From Lentisphaerota bacterium (GTDB lineage Bacteria; Verrucomicrobiota; Lentisphaeria; Oligosphaerales; Oligosphaeraceae): 15,826 nt of DNA. The notes below the pieces were generated by a model that saw nothing but the letters and a program-made list of their open reading frames with translations, did no database searches and was not told the DNA's origin. The stretch covers positions 1-15,826 of the forward strand of contig JAAZIY010000312.1 of the NCBI GenBank assembly GCA_012800625.1, given 5' to 3'. This document shows, one piece after another, positions 6,506 through 14,034 of the stretch. Numbering within the stretch: position 1 is the first letter of the stretch; each line of letters opens with the position of its first letter. Position numbers and translations under genes: made by a program.

Positions 6506-8122
6506 TTATTGTCCTGCCTTATTGGAACCCTGCTCACCCTTCGAGTTCTTGTTGCTGTCATTCGCCTTGGTTTTTGAGGCTGGCTTTTTAAGGGTGGGAA
6601 AGGCGCTTGGTGTCGTTTTTTTCTTGTCAGCACCGGCCAGGGAGAGTTTTTTGTCGCCGTCGGAATCTGCTCGCAGGCTAATGCTGCCGGTCTTGTTTTG
6701 AGCAGTTATACTTGCGGAGTTCTTGCTTTCCCTCGCTGTAGCCGCAGGCGCCGGCGCCGGGGTCTTTTTAACAAAGAGCGCCAGTGCTTGGCGCAGCCTG
6801 TAAAAGAGCACTATCAAGGCTACGCTGATCAGAAAGAGAGCCGCCCAGGAAAGATTGGAACGCCAGCCCTCGCAACGCAAACCCATCAGCAAAGCATAGA
6901 ACCAGAGCAGAACCACGGCGTGTATCTCGATGAGCTGCAGCTTTTTTTTGCCGGCGCCAGCGTCGATTTCAGACTTGCGCTGCTCTAGCAAGCGCCGCTC
7001 GAAGGCAGTCTGTGCCTCCCGCAGTCTCTTATCAGCCTCTTGGGTAAGCCGCTGTTCCTGCTCGCTAAACTGCGCGCGCAGCTGTTCGAGTTCCTTCTCG
7101 TCGCTCAAAGTGAGCACCTTCAGGCCGCCGGCCTCAGCCTCGGAAATCAGCTTTTTGATTTCATCCCGGCGCTCCGTCAGGGCTTTTTCTTTTTTTTCCA
7201 ATTCCTCGCGCTCTGCCTGCAATTTGGCCTTGGCGCTCTCGCTCTCGCTGCGCAGCCGCTCGTCAAACTCGAGTCGTTTTTTTTCCAGCTCGGCGCTCTG
7301 CTCGTCACTTTTTTGCTTGGCCTCAGCCAGGTTTTTTTCAGCCTGCTCCTGCAATTGTTGGGCTTTTTGCTCGGCTTCGGCTAACATTTCCTTGACTTTA
7401 GCCCTGGTTTCCTCGGCTGCTTGCCGCGCCTTTTCAATCAGTATCTTTTGCGCCTCCTCCCGTTTTGCCTCCAATTCCTTTGCCAGTAGTTTTTCACCTT
7501 CGTCGCGTTTTTTTTGTATTTCTTGTTCGAGGCGCCCGGCGATATTTTTTTTAGTTTCGGCCAGTTGTTCATCCAGCTTGGCCTGCTCGGCTTTCCGCAG
7601 CTCGGCAAGCTCTTGTTGCAGTTCGAGCTGGGCATTTTGTTTCAGCTCGGCTGCCTCTTTTTCCGCCTGGCTCAATATCTGCCGGCTTTCTTTTTCGGCT
7701 TTCAGCCTGGCGGCCTCGAGCGTCAGCTCCATCTCCTTCTCGGCCTGTCTTCTTGCCGTCTCCACCATGCGTTCCATTTCCTGGGCAAACCCAGCTCCGC
7801 CCGGATAAAAACTGCCGGCATGCGCGGTTTCGCCGGGCAGGTTGGGATTGACGGCCTGCTGTGCGGCGGCAACCCGCAGTCCGGACTCCACCGGCGCTCC
7901 CGGCGTAACTGCGCTGGCGGTCTTCAAGGCGGCGGCGCCTGGCCCTTGGGCGGCGGGCTGCGCCGGGCGAGCCACGCGCAGAGTACGGGGCACAGTGGGT
8001 CTAACTGTCTCGCCCGACTCCAGCTGCATTTCTCGCTGGCATTTCGGACAGGGCATAGAGGGCACGGCAGCATCCAGGCTAAGATGCACGCCGCATGATT
8101 GACAGGTATAGTTGGCAGGCAT
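6506..8122 (-). CDS. Zinc-ribbon, long coiled-coil, two-TM protein of unknown function
   Basis: I do not recognise a named family. The 538-residue protein has four parts. An N-terminal zinc ribbon has two CxxC knuckles (C7/C10 and C25/C28). A Pro/Ala-rich linker (about 40-110) is followed by a long, highly charged Glu/Lys/Ala/Gln coiled coil (about 112-385). Two predicted membrane helices follow (about 397-415 and 424-442). A Lys/Ser/Thr-rich, low-complexity tail (453-538) closes it. The order suggests a membrane-anchored cytoplasmic filament or scaffold with a metal-binding head; this is inference. The frame is open further upstream, but that stretch translates the dispersed repeat. The ATG at 8122 has GAGGAA about 5-6 bases upstream, so I use it. 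It follows ileS after 85 bases with no terminator between them and is last in the block, so it is probably co-transcribed with ileS. Confidence 0.88.
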   Translation of the reverse strand: MPANYTCQSCGVHLSLDAAVPSMPCPKCQREMQLESGETVRPTVPRTLRVARPAQPAAQGPGAAALKTASAVTPGAPVESGLRVAAAQQAVNPNLPGETAHAGSFYPGGAGFAQEMERMVETARRQAEKEMELTLEAARLKAEKESRQILSQAEKEAAELKQNAQLELQQELAELRKAEQAKLDEQLAETKKNIAGRLEQEIQKKRDEGEKLLAKELEAKREEAQKILIEKARQAAEETRAKVKEMLAEAEQKAQQLQEQAEKNLAEAKQKSDEQSAELEKKRLEFDERLRSESESAKAKLQAEREELEKKEKALTERRDEIKKLISEAEAGGLKVLTLSDEKELEQLRAQFSEQEQRLTQEADKRLREAQTAFERRLLEQRKSEIDAGAGKKKLQLIEIHAVVLLWFYALLMGLRCEGWRSNLSWAALFLISVALIVLFYRLRQALALFVKKTPAPAPAATARESKNSASITAQNKTGSISLRADSDGDKKLSLAGADKKKTTPSAFPTLKKPASKTKANDSNKNSKGEQGSNKAGQ

Positions 8123-8137
8123 ATGGCTTCCTCGTAA

Positions 8138-8172
8138 TGTGTCTTCGTGTGCCTTAGTGTGCCTTAGTGGGC
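8138..8172 (-). repeat. Short dispersed CAC-nAAGG repeat copy between ileS and the zinc-ribbon gene
   Basis: On the minus strand: CCCACTAAGG, CACACTAAGG, CACACGAAGA, three tandem units of the same family as the composite elements. It ends a few bases before the ribosome-binding site (GAGGAA) of the zinc-ribbon gene, so it would form part of that gene's leader or of the ileS-to-downstream intercistronic RNA. It lacks the terminal hairpin. Confidence 0.75.
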
Positions 8173-8207
8173 AAAAACTCGTCCGGCTGTTTTTTTCTCG
8201 GGAACAG

Positions 8208-11200
8208 TCAGGCTTTTTCCAGATTAAAGCTAGCTTTAAGGCCATTCATCTCGACCTCGTGCCGGCAGGGTTTTTGGCTAGGTTTAAGACTCAGTGCCAG
8301 GGTTTCCGCGGCAATGTATTCACCTTGAGTTTTCACGGCCTCCTGCACTTCCTCCGGGCCATAGAACTCTATGTGTATGCGGTCGCTCACCTCGAACTGC
8401 AGTTCTTTGCGTAGTCCTTGCAGCTTGCTCACCAGCTCGCGAGCCCAGCCCTCGCTAATCAGCGCCTCATCCAGGCGGGTATCCAGAGCGACAGTGATGT
8501 CATCCTCATTGGCCACGGTCAGCCCTTCGCGCTCCTGGCGCTGCACCAGGATATCATCCAGGCTTAGGCTCAGGCTTTCGCCGTCGCTCAGCTCAAGCAT
8601 CAGCTCCTCGCCGTTTAACAGCGCTGAGACCTGCGTGCCGGACAAGGCGCTAATCAAGGCTCCCAGCTCCTTCAGCCTGCGCCCATATTTCGGCCCCAGC
8701 TTTTTAAGATTAGGCAGCGCGCTCAGCCGCACCAGCTCCTGCTCGTCAGCCTGCAAAAGCAGCTCTTTGACATTAAGCTCCTCGGCAATGATCTCCGACA
8801 TGCTCTCCAAATCTCGGCGCACCGCGGCGTCCGCAGAGACCAGGAGCACGCGCGCCAGGGGCTGGCGTATCTTCAACCCGGTCTGCGAACGCAGATAACG
8901 CCCCAGCGAGACCGCGCGCATAGTGCGGGACATGCAGAGGTTAAGCTCCTGGTCACAGTCCTGCGCACTGGCCTCGGGGTAGTCGCAGAGATGCACCGAC
9001 TCTGGCATCTGCTCGGAGCGCAGGTTGCGATAGATATTCTCAGTGATAAAGGGTATGAACGGGCATGCCAGCTTGCAGAAGCTGAGCAGCACGTGATACA
9101 GGGTCTGGTAGGCCTCGTCCTTGTCGCTGTCGTTGCTGCTCTTCCAGAAACGGCGGCGGCTGCGGCGTATGTACCAATTGGTCAGGTCTTCGATGAAGGC
9201 AGTGAAGCGGGTGGCTCCCTTTTGCAAGTCGTAGCTGTCCATTGCCTGGCGCATATCAATGGTAATGGAGGCCAGCCGAGATAGTATCCAGCGATCCAGC
9301 ACATGGGCGGGCTGTTGCGGGGCGGTACGCAGGGCGTCGGCGGGCCGCCACTGGTCCAGGCGGGCATAAGTCACCAGGAAGCTGTATGCATTCCACAACG
9401 GCAACAAGACGCTGCGCATGACCTCGCGCACGGCGCTCTCACTAAAGCGCAGGTCCTCGGCGCGCACCACGGGGGAGCCTAGCAGGCAGAGGCGCAGCGC
9501 GTCGGCGCCGTAGCTATTGATCACCTGCATAGGGTCGGGGTAGTTTTGCAGACGCTTCGACATCTTGCGGCCATCCTCGGCCAGCACCAGGCCGTTGACG
9601 ACGACATTGGTAAAGGCCGGCTGATCAAAAAGCGCGGTGGAGATCACGATAAGAGTATAGAACCAGCCCCGGGTCTGGTCCAGGCCTTCGGCAATAAACT
9701 CCGCCGGGAAGGCCTTTTCCACCTTCTCTTTATTGGCAAAGGGGTAGTGATGCTGTGCATAAGGCATGGAGCCGCTCTCGAACCAGCAGTCAAGCACCTC
9801 GGGCGTGCGGCGGTAGAGCTTGCCATCGCGCCGGATCTCGATGCGGTCGATGAACTGCTTATGCAGATCGCTTACCTTGCAGCCGGAAAGCTCTTCAAGC
9901 TCGGCCACCGAACCCACGCAGATAATGTCGTTTTCGTCTTCGACATTGATCCACAGCGGTATGCATGAGCCCCAGAAGCGGTTGCGGCTGATATTCCAGT
10001 CCTTGGCCTCCGCCAGCCAGTTGGCAAAGCGTTTTTCACCGACGTATTCGGGCATCCATTTGATTTGGCTGTTGCTTTTCAGCAGCCGCTCGTGCATATC
10101 CTCGACCCGCACATACCAGGCCTCGATGGCGCGATAGATAAGCGGTGTGTCAGTGCGTTCGCAGAAGGGATAGCTATGCACAATAGTGGAATGATGTACG
10201 AGTTTGCCCTGCGCCTTCAGCAGCCGGATGATCTCCTTGTCGGCGTCTTTGCAGAGCTGTCCGGCGAAGTCGGGCACCTCGTCGGTGAAGTTGCCGTCCT
10301 CGTCCAAGGGGTCTACCAGTTCGATGTCATTGGCTCGGCACACCCTGTAGTCATCCTCGCCATATGCCGGCGCCATATGCACTATGCCGCTGCCGTCGGC
10401 GGTGCTGACAAAATCATCAGCCAGCACGCGGAAGGCGTTGGGCCGTTGTTTGGCGAAGTAATCGAAGATAGGCTCATATTTCAGGCCTACCAGCTCGCTG
10501 CCCTTGAATTCGGCCAGCAGCTCGTATTGGCTTTCCTCTTTGTAATAGGCCTCCAGCCTGGCTTTGGCCAGCAGATAGGCCGCCTGGCTGTCAGCATCTC
10601 GCACCAGACAATAGTCGATGTCAGGGCCGACGCAGACTGCCAGGTTGCTGGGCAGCGTCCAGGGCGTAGTGGTCCAAATCAGCAGATAACACTGGATTTC
10701 ATCGGGCAGTTCCAGCCCAGGCGGCAAGCTGAGCATTTTTATGCGGATGCTCAGCGATGGGTCCTGCACATCCTGATAGTTGCTATTGGCCTCGAAATTC
10801 GAGAGCGGCGTATTGAGCTTCCAGCTGTAGGGCATAATTCTGTGCGCCTTGTAGATACGCCCTTGTTTCCACAGCTGTTGGAAGACCCACCAGATGCTTT
10901 CCATGAAAGTCGGGTCCATGGTCTTGTAGCCGTTTTCGAAGTCCACCCAGCGCCCTAGGCGTTTCACCGTGGTCTCCCATTCCTTGACATAGGTCAAGAC
11001 CATGCTGCGGCACTGCTCGTTGAAGCGTTCTATGCCGCAGGCCTTGATGGCCGGCGCGCCGGCCAGACCCAGGGCGGACTGCGCCAGGCTCTCGATGGGT
11101 AGGCCATGACAATCCCAGCCAAAAGTGCGCTCGACATAGCGTCCGCGCATGGTCTGATAGCGCGGCACCACGTCCTTGATGGTGCCGGCCAGCAGATGCC

Positions 11201-11390
11201 CATAGTGCGGCAGGCCGGTGGCAAAGGGGGGGCCGTCATAAAAAACATAAGCCTTGCCCTCGCGGCGACGCTCCATTGACTTGACGAAGATATCCTCTTT
11301 TTCCCAGAAGTCCAGGACCTGCTGCTCCAGTTGCGCTAACGAAGCGGAGCCTTCCACTGCCTCAAACATAGAATTTTCTTTCTTTGACAT
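8208..11390 (-). CDS. ileS: Isoleucyl-tRNA synthetase (long, zinc-finger-less form)
   Basis: IleRS charges tRNA-Ile with isoleucine in the cytoplasm and edits mischarged valine. The 1060-residue protein has the class I signatures: HIGH as HYGH (62-65, in GLPHYGHLLAG) and KMSKR (609-613, in AEDGRKMSKR). The editing (CP1) domain shows WTTTPWTLPSN (239-249) and GSGIVHMAPAYGEDDY (333-348). WFESGSMPYAQHHYPF (536-551) and AEGLDQTRGWFYTL (567-580) are also conserved. The length and the absence of a C-terminal cysteine zinc finger point to the long, eukaryote-like IleRS group, which is generally associated with low mupirocin sensitivity. The ATG at 11390 lies 9 bases after the preceding stop codon and has only a poor ribosome-binding site, so translational coupling is likely. 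A second in-frame ATG occurs at codon 8. It belongs to the minus-strand block from def to the zinc-ribbon gene. Confidence 0.97.
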   Translation of the reverse strand: MSKKENSMFEAVEGSASLAQLEQQVLDFWEKEDIFVKSMERRREGKAYVFYDGPPFATGLPHYGHLLAGTIKDVVPRYQTMRGRYVERTFGWDCHGLPIESLAQSALGLAGAPAIKACGIERFNEQCRSMVLTYVKEWETTVKRLGRWVDFENGYKTMDPTFMESIWWVFQQLWKQGRIYKAHRIMPYSWKLNTPLSNFEANSNYQDVQDPSLSIRIKMLSLPPGLELPDEIQCYLLIWTTTPWTLPSNLAVCVGPDIDYCLVRDADSQAAYLLAKARLEAYYKEESQYELLAEFKGSELVGLKYEPIFDYFAKQRPNAFRVLADDFVSTADGSGIVHMAPAYGEDDYRVCRANDIELVDPLDEDGNFTDEVPDFAGQLCKDADKEIIRLLKAQGKLVHHSTIVHSYPFCERTDTPLIYRAIEAWYVRVEDMHERLLKSNSQIKWMPEYVGEKRFANWLAEAKDWNISRNRFWGSCIPLWINVEDENDIICVGSVAELEELSGCKVSDLHKQFIDRIEIRRDGKLYRRTPEVLDCWFESGSMPYAQHHYPFANKEKVEKAFPAEFIAEGLDQTRGWFYTLIVISTALFDQPAFTNVVVNGLVLAEDGRKMSKRLQNYPDPMQVINSYGADALRLCLLGSPVVRAEDLRFSESAVREVMRSVLLPLWNAYSFLVTYARLDQWRPADALRTAPQQPAHVLDRWILSRLASITIDMRQAMDSYDLQKGATRFTAFIEDLTNWYIRRSRRRFWKSSNDSDKDEAYQTLYHVLLSFCKLACPFIPFITENIYRNLRSEQMPESVHLCDYPEASAQDCDQELNLCMSRTMRAVSLGRYLRSQTGLKIRQPLARVLLVSADAAVRRDLESMSEIIAEELNVKELLLQADEQELVRLSALPNLKKLGPKYGRRLKELGALISALSGTQVSALLNGEELMLELSDGESLSLSLDDILVQRQEREGLTVANEDDITVALDTRLDEALISEGWARELVSKLQGLRKELQFEVSDRIHIEFYGPEEVQEAVKTQGEYIAAETLALSLKPSQKPCRHEVEMNGLKASFNLEKA

Positions 11391-11399
11391 GTTTTTATA

Positions 11400-12050
11400 T
11401 TATTCTTTCCAATAGTCTATGCGATTGAAGGGGATGCGCAGTTTTTCATTTTTCCCCTCTCTGCCGCTAAGCTCGACCAAAAGCAGACTGTCCTGCACCT
11501 CGAGGATTTGCTGCACGACGATATCATTTCCGCCGAAGCCCACCTTCCAGGGTCCGGCCTTCTGGCCGCTTTCGTCGCGCGCGATGTCCTCGAAGTAGCT
11601 TTTATTAAAGCTGGGCTGCTGTTTGTCTTCGCTGCTTTGGCCCTCTTCTTTTTTTTCACGCAGGCCTTGGATTTCCAGCACACGTTGTTTTTCCTCCTCC
11701 GCCAGCTCTTTTTGTCTTTTTTCCTCTTCGAGCTTTCTGCGCCGGCTTCCTTCGCCATGCAGTTCCATGCAGAACATGATAATGAAGGGATAAATCAGCG
11801 GGAACATGGCTCCAAGCACAAAATGCAGCGGGCCAGAGTGCCTGCGGCTGATGGCAATCGAGGCCGCCCAGCAGCCCGAGCCGATTAGCAGCGTGCTGAA
11901 CAAAACGATAAACAAGGCCTTGTCAAACTCGAAAACGACATTTTCGGCCAGCAGCTTGTCCAGGCAAAAATGGGCAAAGTCCATGAATTTGCCGGCAAAC
12001 CAGACTAGGAACTGCCAAACCGCCCTAATCCAACCTTCTTTATTAATCAT
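11400..12050 (-). CDS. Small membrane/coiled-coil protein of unknown function
   Basis: I do not recognise the family. The 216-residue protein has an amphipathic N-terminal stretch and two predicted membrane helices (about 44-66 and 76-96). A short charged coiled coil (about 102-136, rich in Glu/Lys/Arg) follows. The C-terminal segment (about 151-214) alternates hydrophobic and polar residues in the manner of a small beta domain (WKVGFGGNDIVVQQ, LLLVELSGR, KLRIPFNRIDYW). The tail is probably cytoplasmic. The frame is open 13 codons further upstream, but the ATG at 12050 has AAGGAG 7 bases in front of it and is clearly preferred. It ends in TAA 9 bases before ileS, so the two are almost certainly co-transcribed. 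Its two-TM plus coiled-coil layout loosely recalls the zinc-ribbon protein on the other side of ileS. Confidence 0.85.
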   Translation of the reverse strand: MINKEGWIRAVWQFLVWFAGKFMDFAHFCLDKLLAENVVFEFDKALFIVLFSTLLIGSGCWAASIAISRRHSGPLHFVLGAMFPLIYPFIIMFCMELHGEGSRRRKLEEEKRQKELAEEEKQRVLEIQGLREKKEEGQSSEDKQQPSFNKSYFEDIARDESGQKAGPWKVGFGGNDIVVQQILEVQDSLLLVELSGREGKNEKLRIPFNRIDYWKE

Positions 12051-12079
12051 ATATGTACTCCTTGCACATAAAACAAAAT

Positions 12080-12106
12080 TGGACACCAAGGCACACTAAG
12101 GCAGAG
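12080..12106 (+). repeat. Short dispersed CAC-nAAGG repeat copy
   Basis: TGGACACCAAGGCACACTAAGG plus a partial third unit lies inside the 93-base spacer between the DUF1189-like gene and the small membrane protein gene. It runs opposite to the genes around it. The family is the same as the composite elements; the hairpin is absent. Confidence 0.7.
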
Positions 12107-12143
12107 CATTTTTTTAGCCATGCTGCTAGGCTTTGAGCGCCTT

Positions 12144-13046
12144 TCACTCTTGGCTGGCCTCGGCCATACTCCATTTATCTTCGACGAACATGAATCCCAT
12201 GTATACCAGGAAGATAATGCTAAAGACATTTTCGAAGCTGCTCAAGGCCGGCAGGAAGATGCTATATAGCGCTGCGGCCAAAAAGGGTGGGATGCAGCAG
12301 TGGGTCACTGCCGCGAGAAACTGTGGCAATGTACCGGGCCGCCTGCTGAGACGCATCAAGATAACAAAGAAGAAAACAAAGAAGGCGATGCCGGCCAGCA
12401 TTGACAGCGAGTATGACAGAGCCAAGGCAGGCAGCAGGGCAAAGCTAAGCAGCTGCACATAGTTTAGCAGGCCATCCGCAGTAAAGACCGGCGGGCTTGT
12501 GCCCGCCCAGCTGGTTTTGCTCAAGGCCTCGATGAGCCGTGGCGTGAGCAGCGGCACGGTCTGTACTTGTCGCTCGCCGCCGCGCCGCCGCGCCCAGAAA
12601 TCGATGCCGTCGGCGCTCACGATAACGCCGGTTTTCCCCGGTTTTTGTGTCAACTGCCGGCGCAACTCCTCGCTGTCCTTATCCTGGGGCAAGACATCGA
12701 CCCGTAGGCGGGGCAGGCGCTTTGAGACCGGCGCTTCCAGCTCGCGGCTCCATTCGATCTTGCTGCCCACAAAGCTGATTTCGCCGAGTTCAGCGCTGAG
12801 GAAGCCGGCGATCTCGCGCAGGCCGGAGCTGAGCTGTGGCAGAGTAGACACTGCCTTCACGCTGGCTCCTACAACTGCGATTAGCAGCAACATGAAGATA
12901 CCGCGCCAGTACTTGGCGCCGCGCCGAGCAAGATGGTTGCCATAGCGCGGATGGATGAAAAGCGTGATGAGCAGATGCCAGTATGAGATCTCGGGCAGGG
13001 GGCCGCCGTCAGCCTGGGTCTCGGATTGTTCGGTCTGAGAATTCAT
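12144..13046 (-). CDS. DUF1189-like multi-pass membrane protein
   Basis: The 300-residue protein has one membrane helix near the N-terminus (about 48-66) and a soluble, probably extracytoplasmic domain (about 67-195) containing LPRLRVDVLP and GVIVSADGIDFWARR. Four further helices follow (about 196-212, 214-232, 243-265 and 273-287). This 1 TM - outer domain - 4 TM plan and the sequence style resemble DUF1189 proteins, whose function is unknown. My assignment rests on topology and partial motif memory, so it is tentative. The ATG at 13046 lacks a visible ribosome-binding site. It starts 38 bases after the def stop, which suggests an operon with def. Confidence 0.8.
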   Translation of the reverse strand: MNSQTEQSETQADGGPLPEISYWHLLITLFIHPRYGNHLARRGAKYWRGIFMLLLIAVVGASVKAVSTLPQLSSGLREIAGFLSAELGEISFVGSKIEWSRELEAPVSKRLPRLRVDVLPQDKDSEELRRQLTQKPGKTGVIVSADGIDFWARRRGGERQVQTVPLLTPRLIEALSKTSWAGTSPPVFTADGLLNYVQLLSFALLPALALSYSLSMLAGIAFFVFFFVILMRLSRRPGTLPQFLAAVTHCCIPPFLAAALYSIFLPALSSFENVFSIIFLVYMGFMFVEDKWSMAEASQE

Positions 13047-13084
13047 TATGTGATATTACAAATAACCTGGTGCTTAAGCCTTTA

Positions 13085-13678
13085 TTATTGGGCGGGGGGC
13101 TGTTTTTGCAGCAGGGCTTGTTCGCGCCGGGCCAGATTTCGCATGGTGTTGACGGCGGCTTTTTGTTCATCCTTGCTGAGATGCTCGTAGAAAAGCTTGC
13201 CGTCCAGGTGGTCTATCTCATGCTGCAGGCAGCGTGCCAATAGCCCGCCGCATTCAACCTGGAACTGCTCGCCGTCCAAATCGGCGGCCTTCAGCAAAAC
13301 ACGGGCGGGACGACTGACTTGCCCGGAAACCCCAGGCAGGCTAAGACAGCCCTCCTCGGCACTGGCACAGTCCTCTGAGCAGGAAAGTATCTCCGGATTG
13401 ATCAAAGCCAAGGGCATGCGCGGATTAAGCAGTATCTCGCCGGGCGACAGCTCGGCAGTGCTCCTGCGCTCAAAGTAGGTGTCAATGGTGATCAAGCGCA
13501 CATTGACCCCGACCTGAGGCGCAGCCAGCCCTACCCCGACCACGTCGTTCTCACGCATGGTGATGATCATGCGCCGAGCCAGCTGACGCAGCTCCTCGCT
13601 CACCGTCTTAATCGGCAAGGAGACCCGCTGCAAGGCCGGATGGCCGTGACAGACCACACGCAAACGACGCAAAGGCAT
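13085..13678 (-). CDS. def: Peptide deformylase
   Basis: Def removes the formyl group from the N-terminal methionine of new proteins at the ribosome exit, using a bound metal (usually Fe2+). Numbered from the ATG at 13678, the 197-residue protein has all three family motifs: GVGLAAPQ (48-55), EGCLS (109-113) and QHEIDHLDG (152-160). These give metal ligands C111, H153 and H157 and catalytic E154. I chose 13678 because family members begin only a few residues before the VxxHGHPALQR segment. An in-frame ATG at 13702, with AGGGA about 5 bases upstream, is a real alternative and would add eight residues. Def heads the minus-strand block, followed after 38 bases by the DUF1189-like gene, and diverges from tmk. 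Confidence 0.95.
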   Translation of the reverse strand: MPLRRLRVVCHGHPALQRVSLPIKTVSEELRQLARRMIITMRENDVVGVGLAAPQVGVNVRLITIDTYFERRSTAELSPGEILLNPRMPLALINPEILSCSEDCASAEEGCLSLPGVSGQVSRPARVLLKAADLDGEQFQVECGGLLARCLQHEIDHLDGKLFYEHLSKDEQKAAVNTMRNLARREQALLQKQPPAQ

Positions 13679-13883
13679 AATCTTTTCTTTGAAGCCCAAC
13701 ATATTGGTCCCTAAACTGAAAAACTGCAAAAGTAAACCTTTTAACGTATTGCCTTAATCGAAAAAGGCAAATTGGCAGCGCGGCAGCAGCATTGAAACCG
13801 CCGTGTTTTTAGCCGCGAAGAGGAGAGACCTCAAGGCGGCGCAAAGAACCCTAAACGGCTGAAGAGCTGCCCGCCGGCTTCAT

Positions 13884-13929
13884 CTTAGTGTGCTTTGGTG
13901 TATCTTGGTGGTTTGAATACTTGTTGGAC
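13884..13929 (-). repeat. Partial copy of the composite dispersed element (5' half)
   Basis: On the minus strand it reads GTCCAACAAGTATTCAAACC followed by ACCAAGATACACCAAAGCACACTAAG. This matches the first half of the composite copies (GTCCAAAAAG...TTGAACCACAAAGG...), including the GTCCAA start. The GGAGGACA block and the hairpin are missing. Confidence 0.65.
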
Positions 13930-13963
13930 GCGGCCTGATCTGGCATGTTTTACATGCTGCTGG

Positions 13964-13993
13964 ATTATTATTCTTCCGTTTCGGCATTATATT
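13964..13993 (+). promoter_or_regulatory. Possible tmk-holB promoter
   Basis: TATATT at 13988-13993 is a good -10 candidate. The matching -35 (GATTAT at 13964-13969, 18-base spacing) is poor. If used, transcription would begin near 14000 and leave a leader of about 35 bases before the TTG start at 14035. That would exclude the upstream ATG at 13945. Confidence 0.3.
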
Positions 13994-14034
13994 TCTATTT
14001 TGTGAAGCCAAGAAAATCAATATGGAGTCAGCAA

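Larger units (their letters stand above)
13679..14034. other. Divergent intergenic region between def and tmk
   Basis: This region of about 350 bases must hold the promoters for both the def block and tmk-holB. I see no supportable gene. It contains a partial copy of the dispersed repeat (13884-13929) and a degenerate, related-looking stretch with CCGCGAAGAGG and GGCGCAAAGAA (about 13812-13848). TATATT (13988-13993) is a possible -10 for tmk. No clear promoter for def was found. An upstream in-frame ATG for tmk (13945) lies here but is judged not to be the start. Confidence 0.6.

Noticed and set aside
6155..6633. Minus-strand open frames of 70-132 codons across the spacer upstream of recD2
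   Set aside because: Their translations are mostly the dispersed CAC-nAAGG repeat and hairpin read as protein; no ribosome-binding site and no conservation is expected.
6930..7808. A plus-strand open frame of 292 codons rich in Ser, Cys and Phe, opposite the coiled-coil gene
   Set aside because: It is the antisense image of Glu/Lys/Ala/Gln-rich coiled-coil codons (GAG/AAG/GCC read backward). It has no family motif, and the minus-strand gene explains the region.
8123..8245. Starting the zinc-ribbon protein 41 codons upstream at 8245
   Set aside because: The extra residues would be encoded by the 3' end of ileS and the dispersed repeat. The ATG at 8122 has a good ribosome-binding site and begins just before the CxxC ribbon.
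10065..10958. A plus-strand open frame of 297 codons inside ileS
   Set aside because: It is antisense to highly conserved IleRS editing and catalytic sequence; no ribosome-binding site or recognisable domain.
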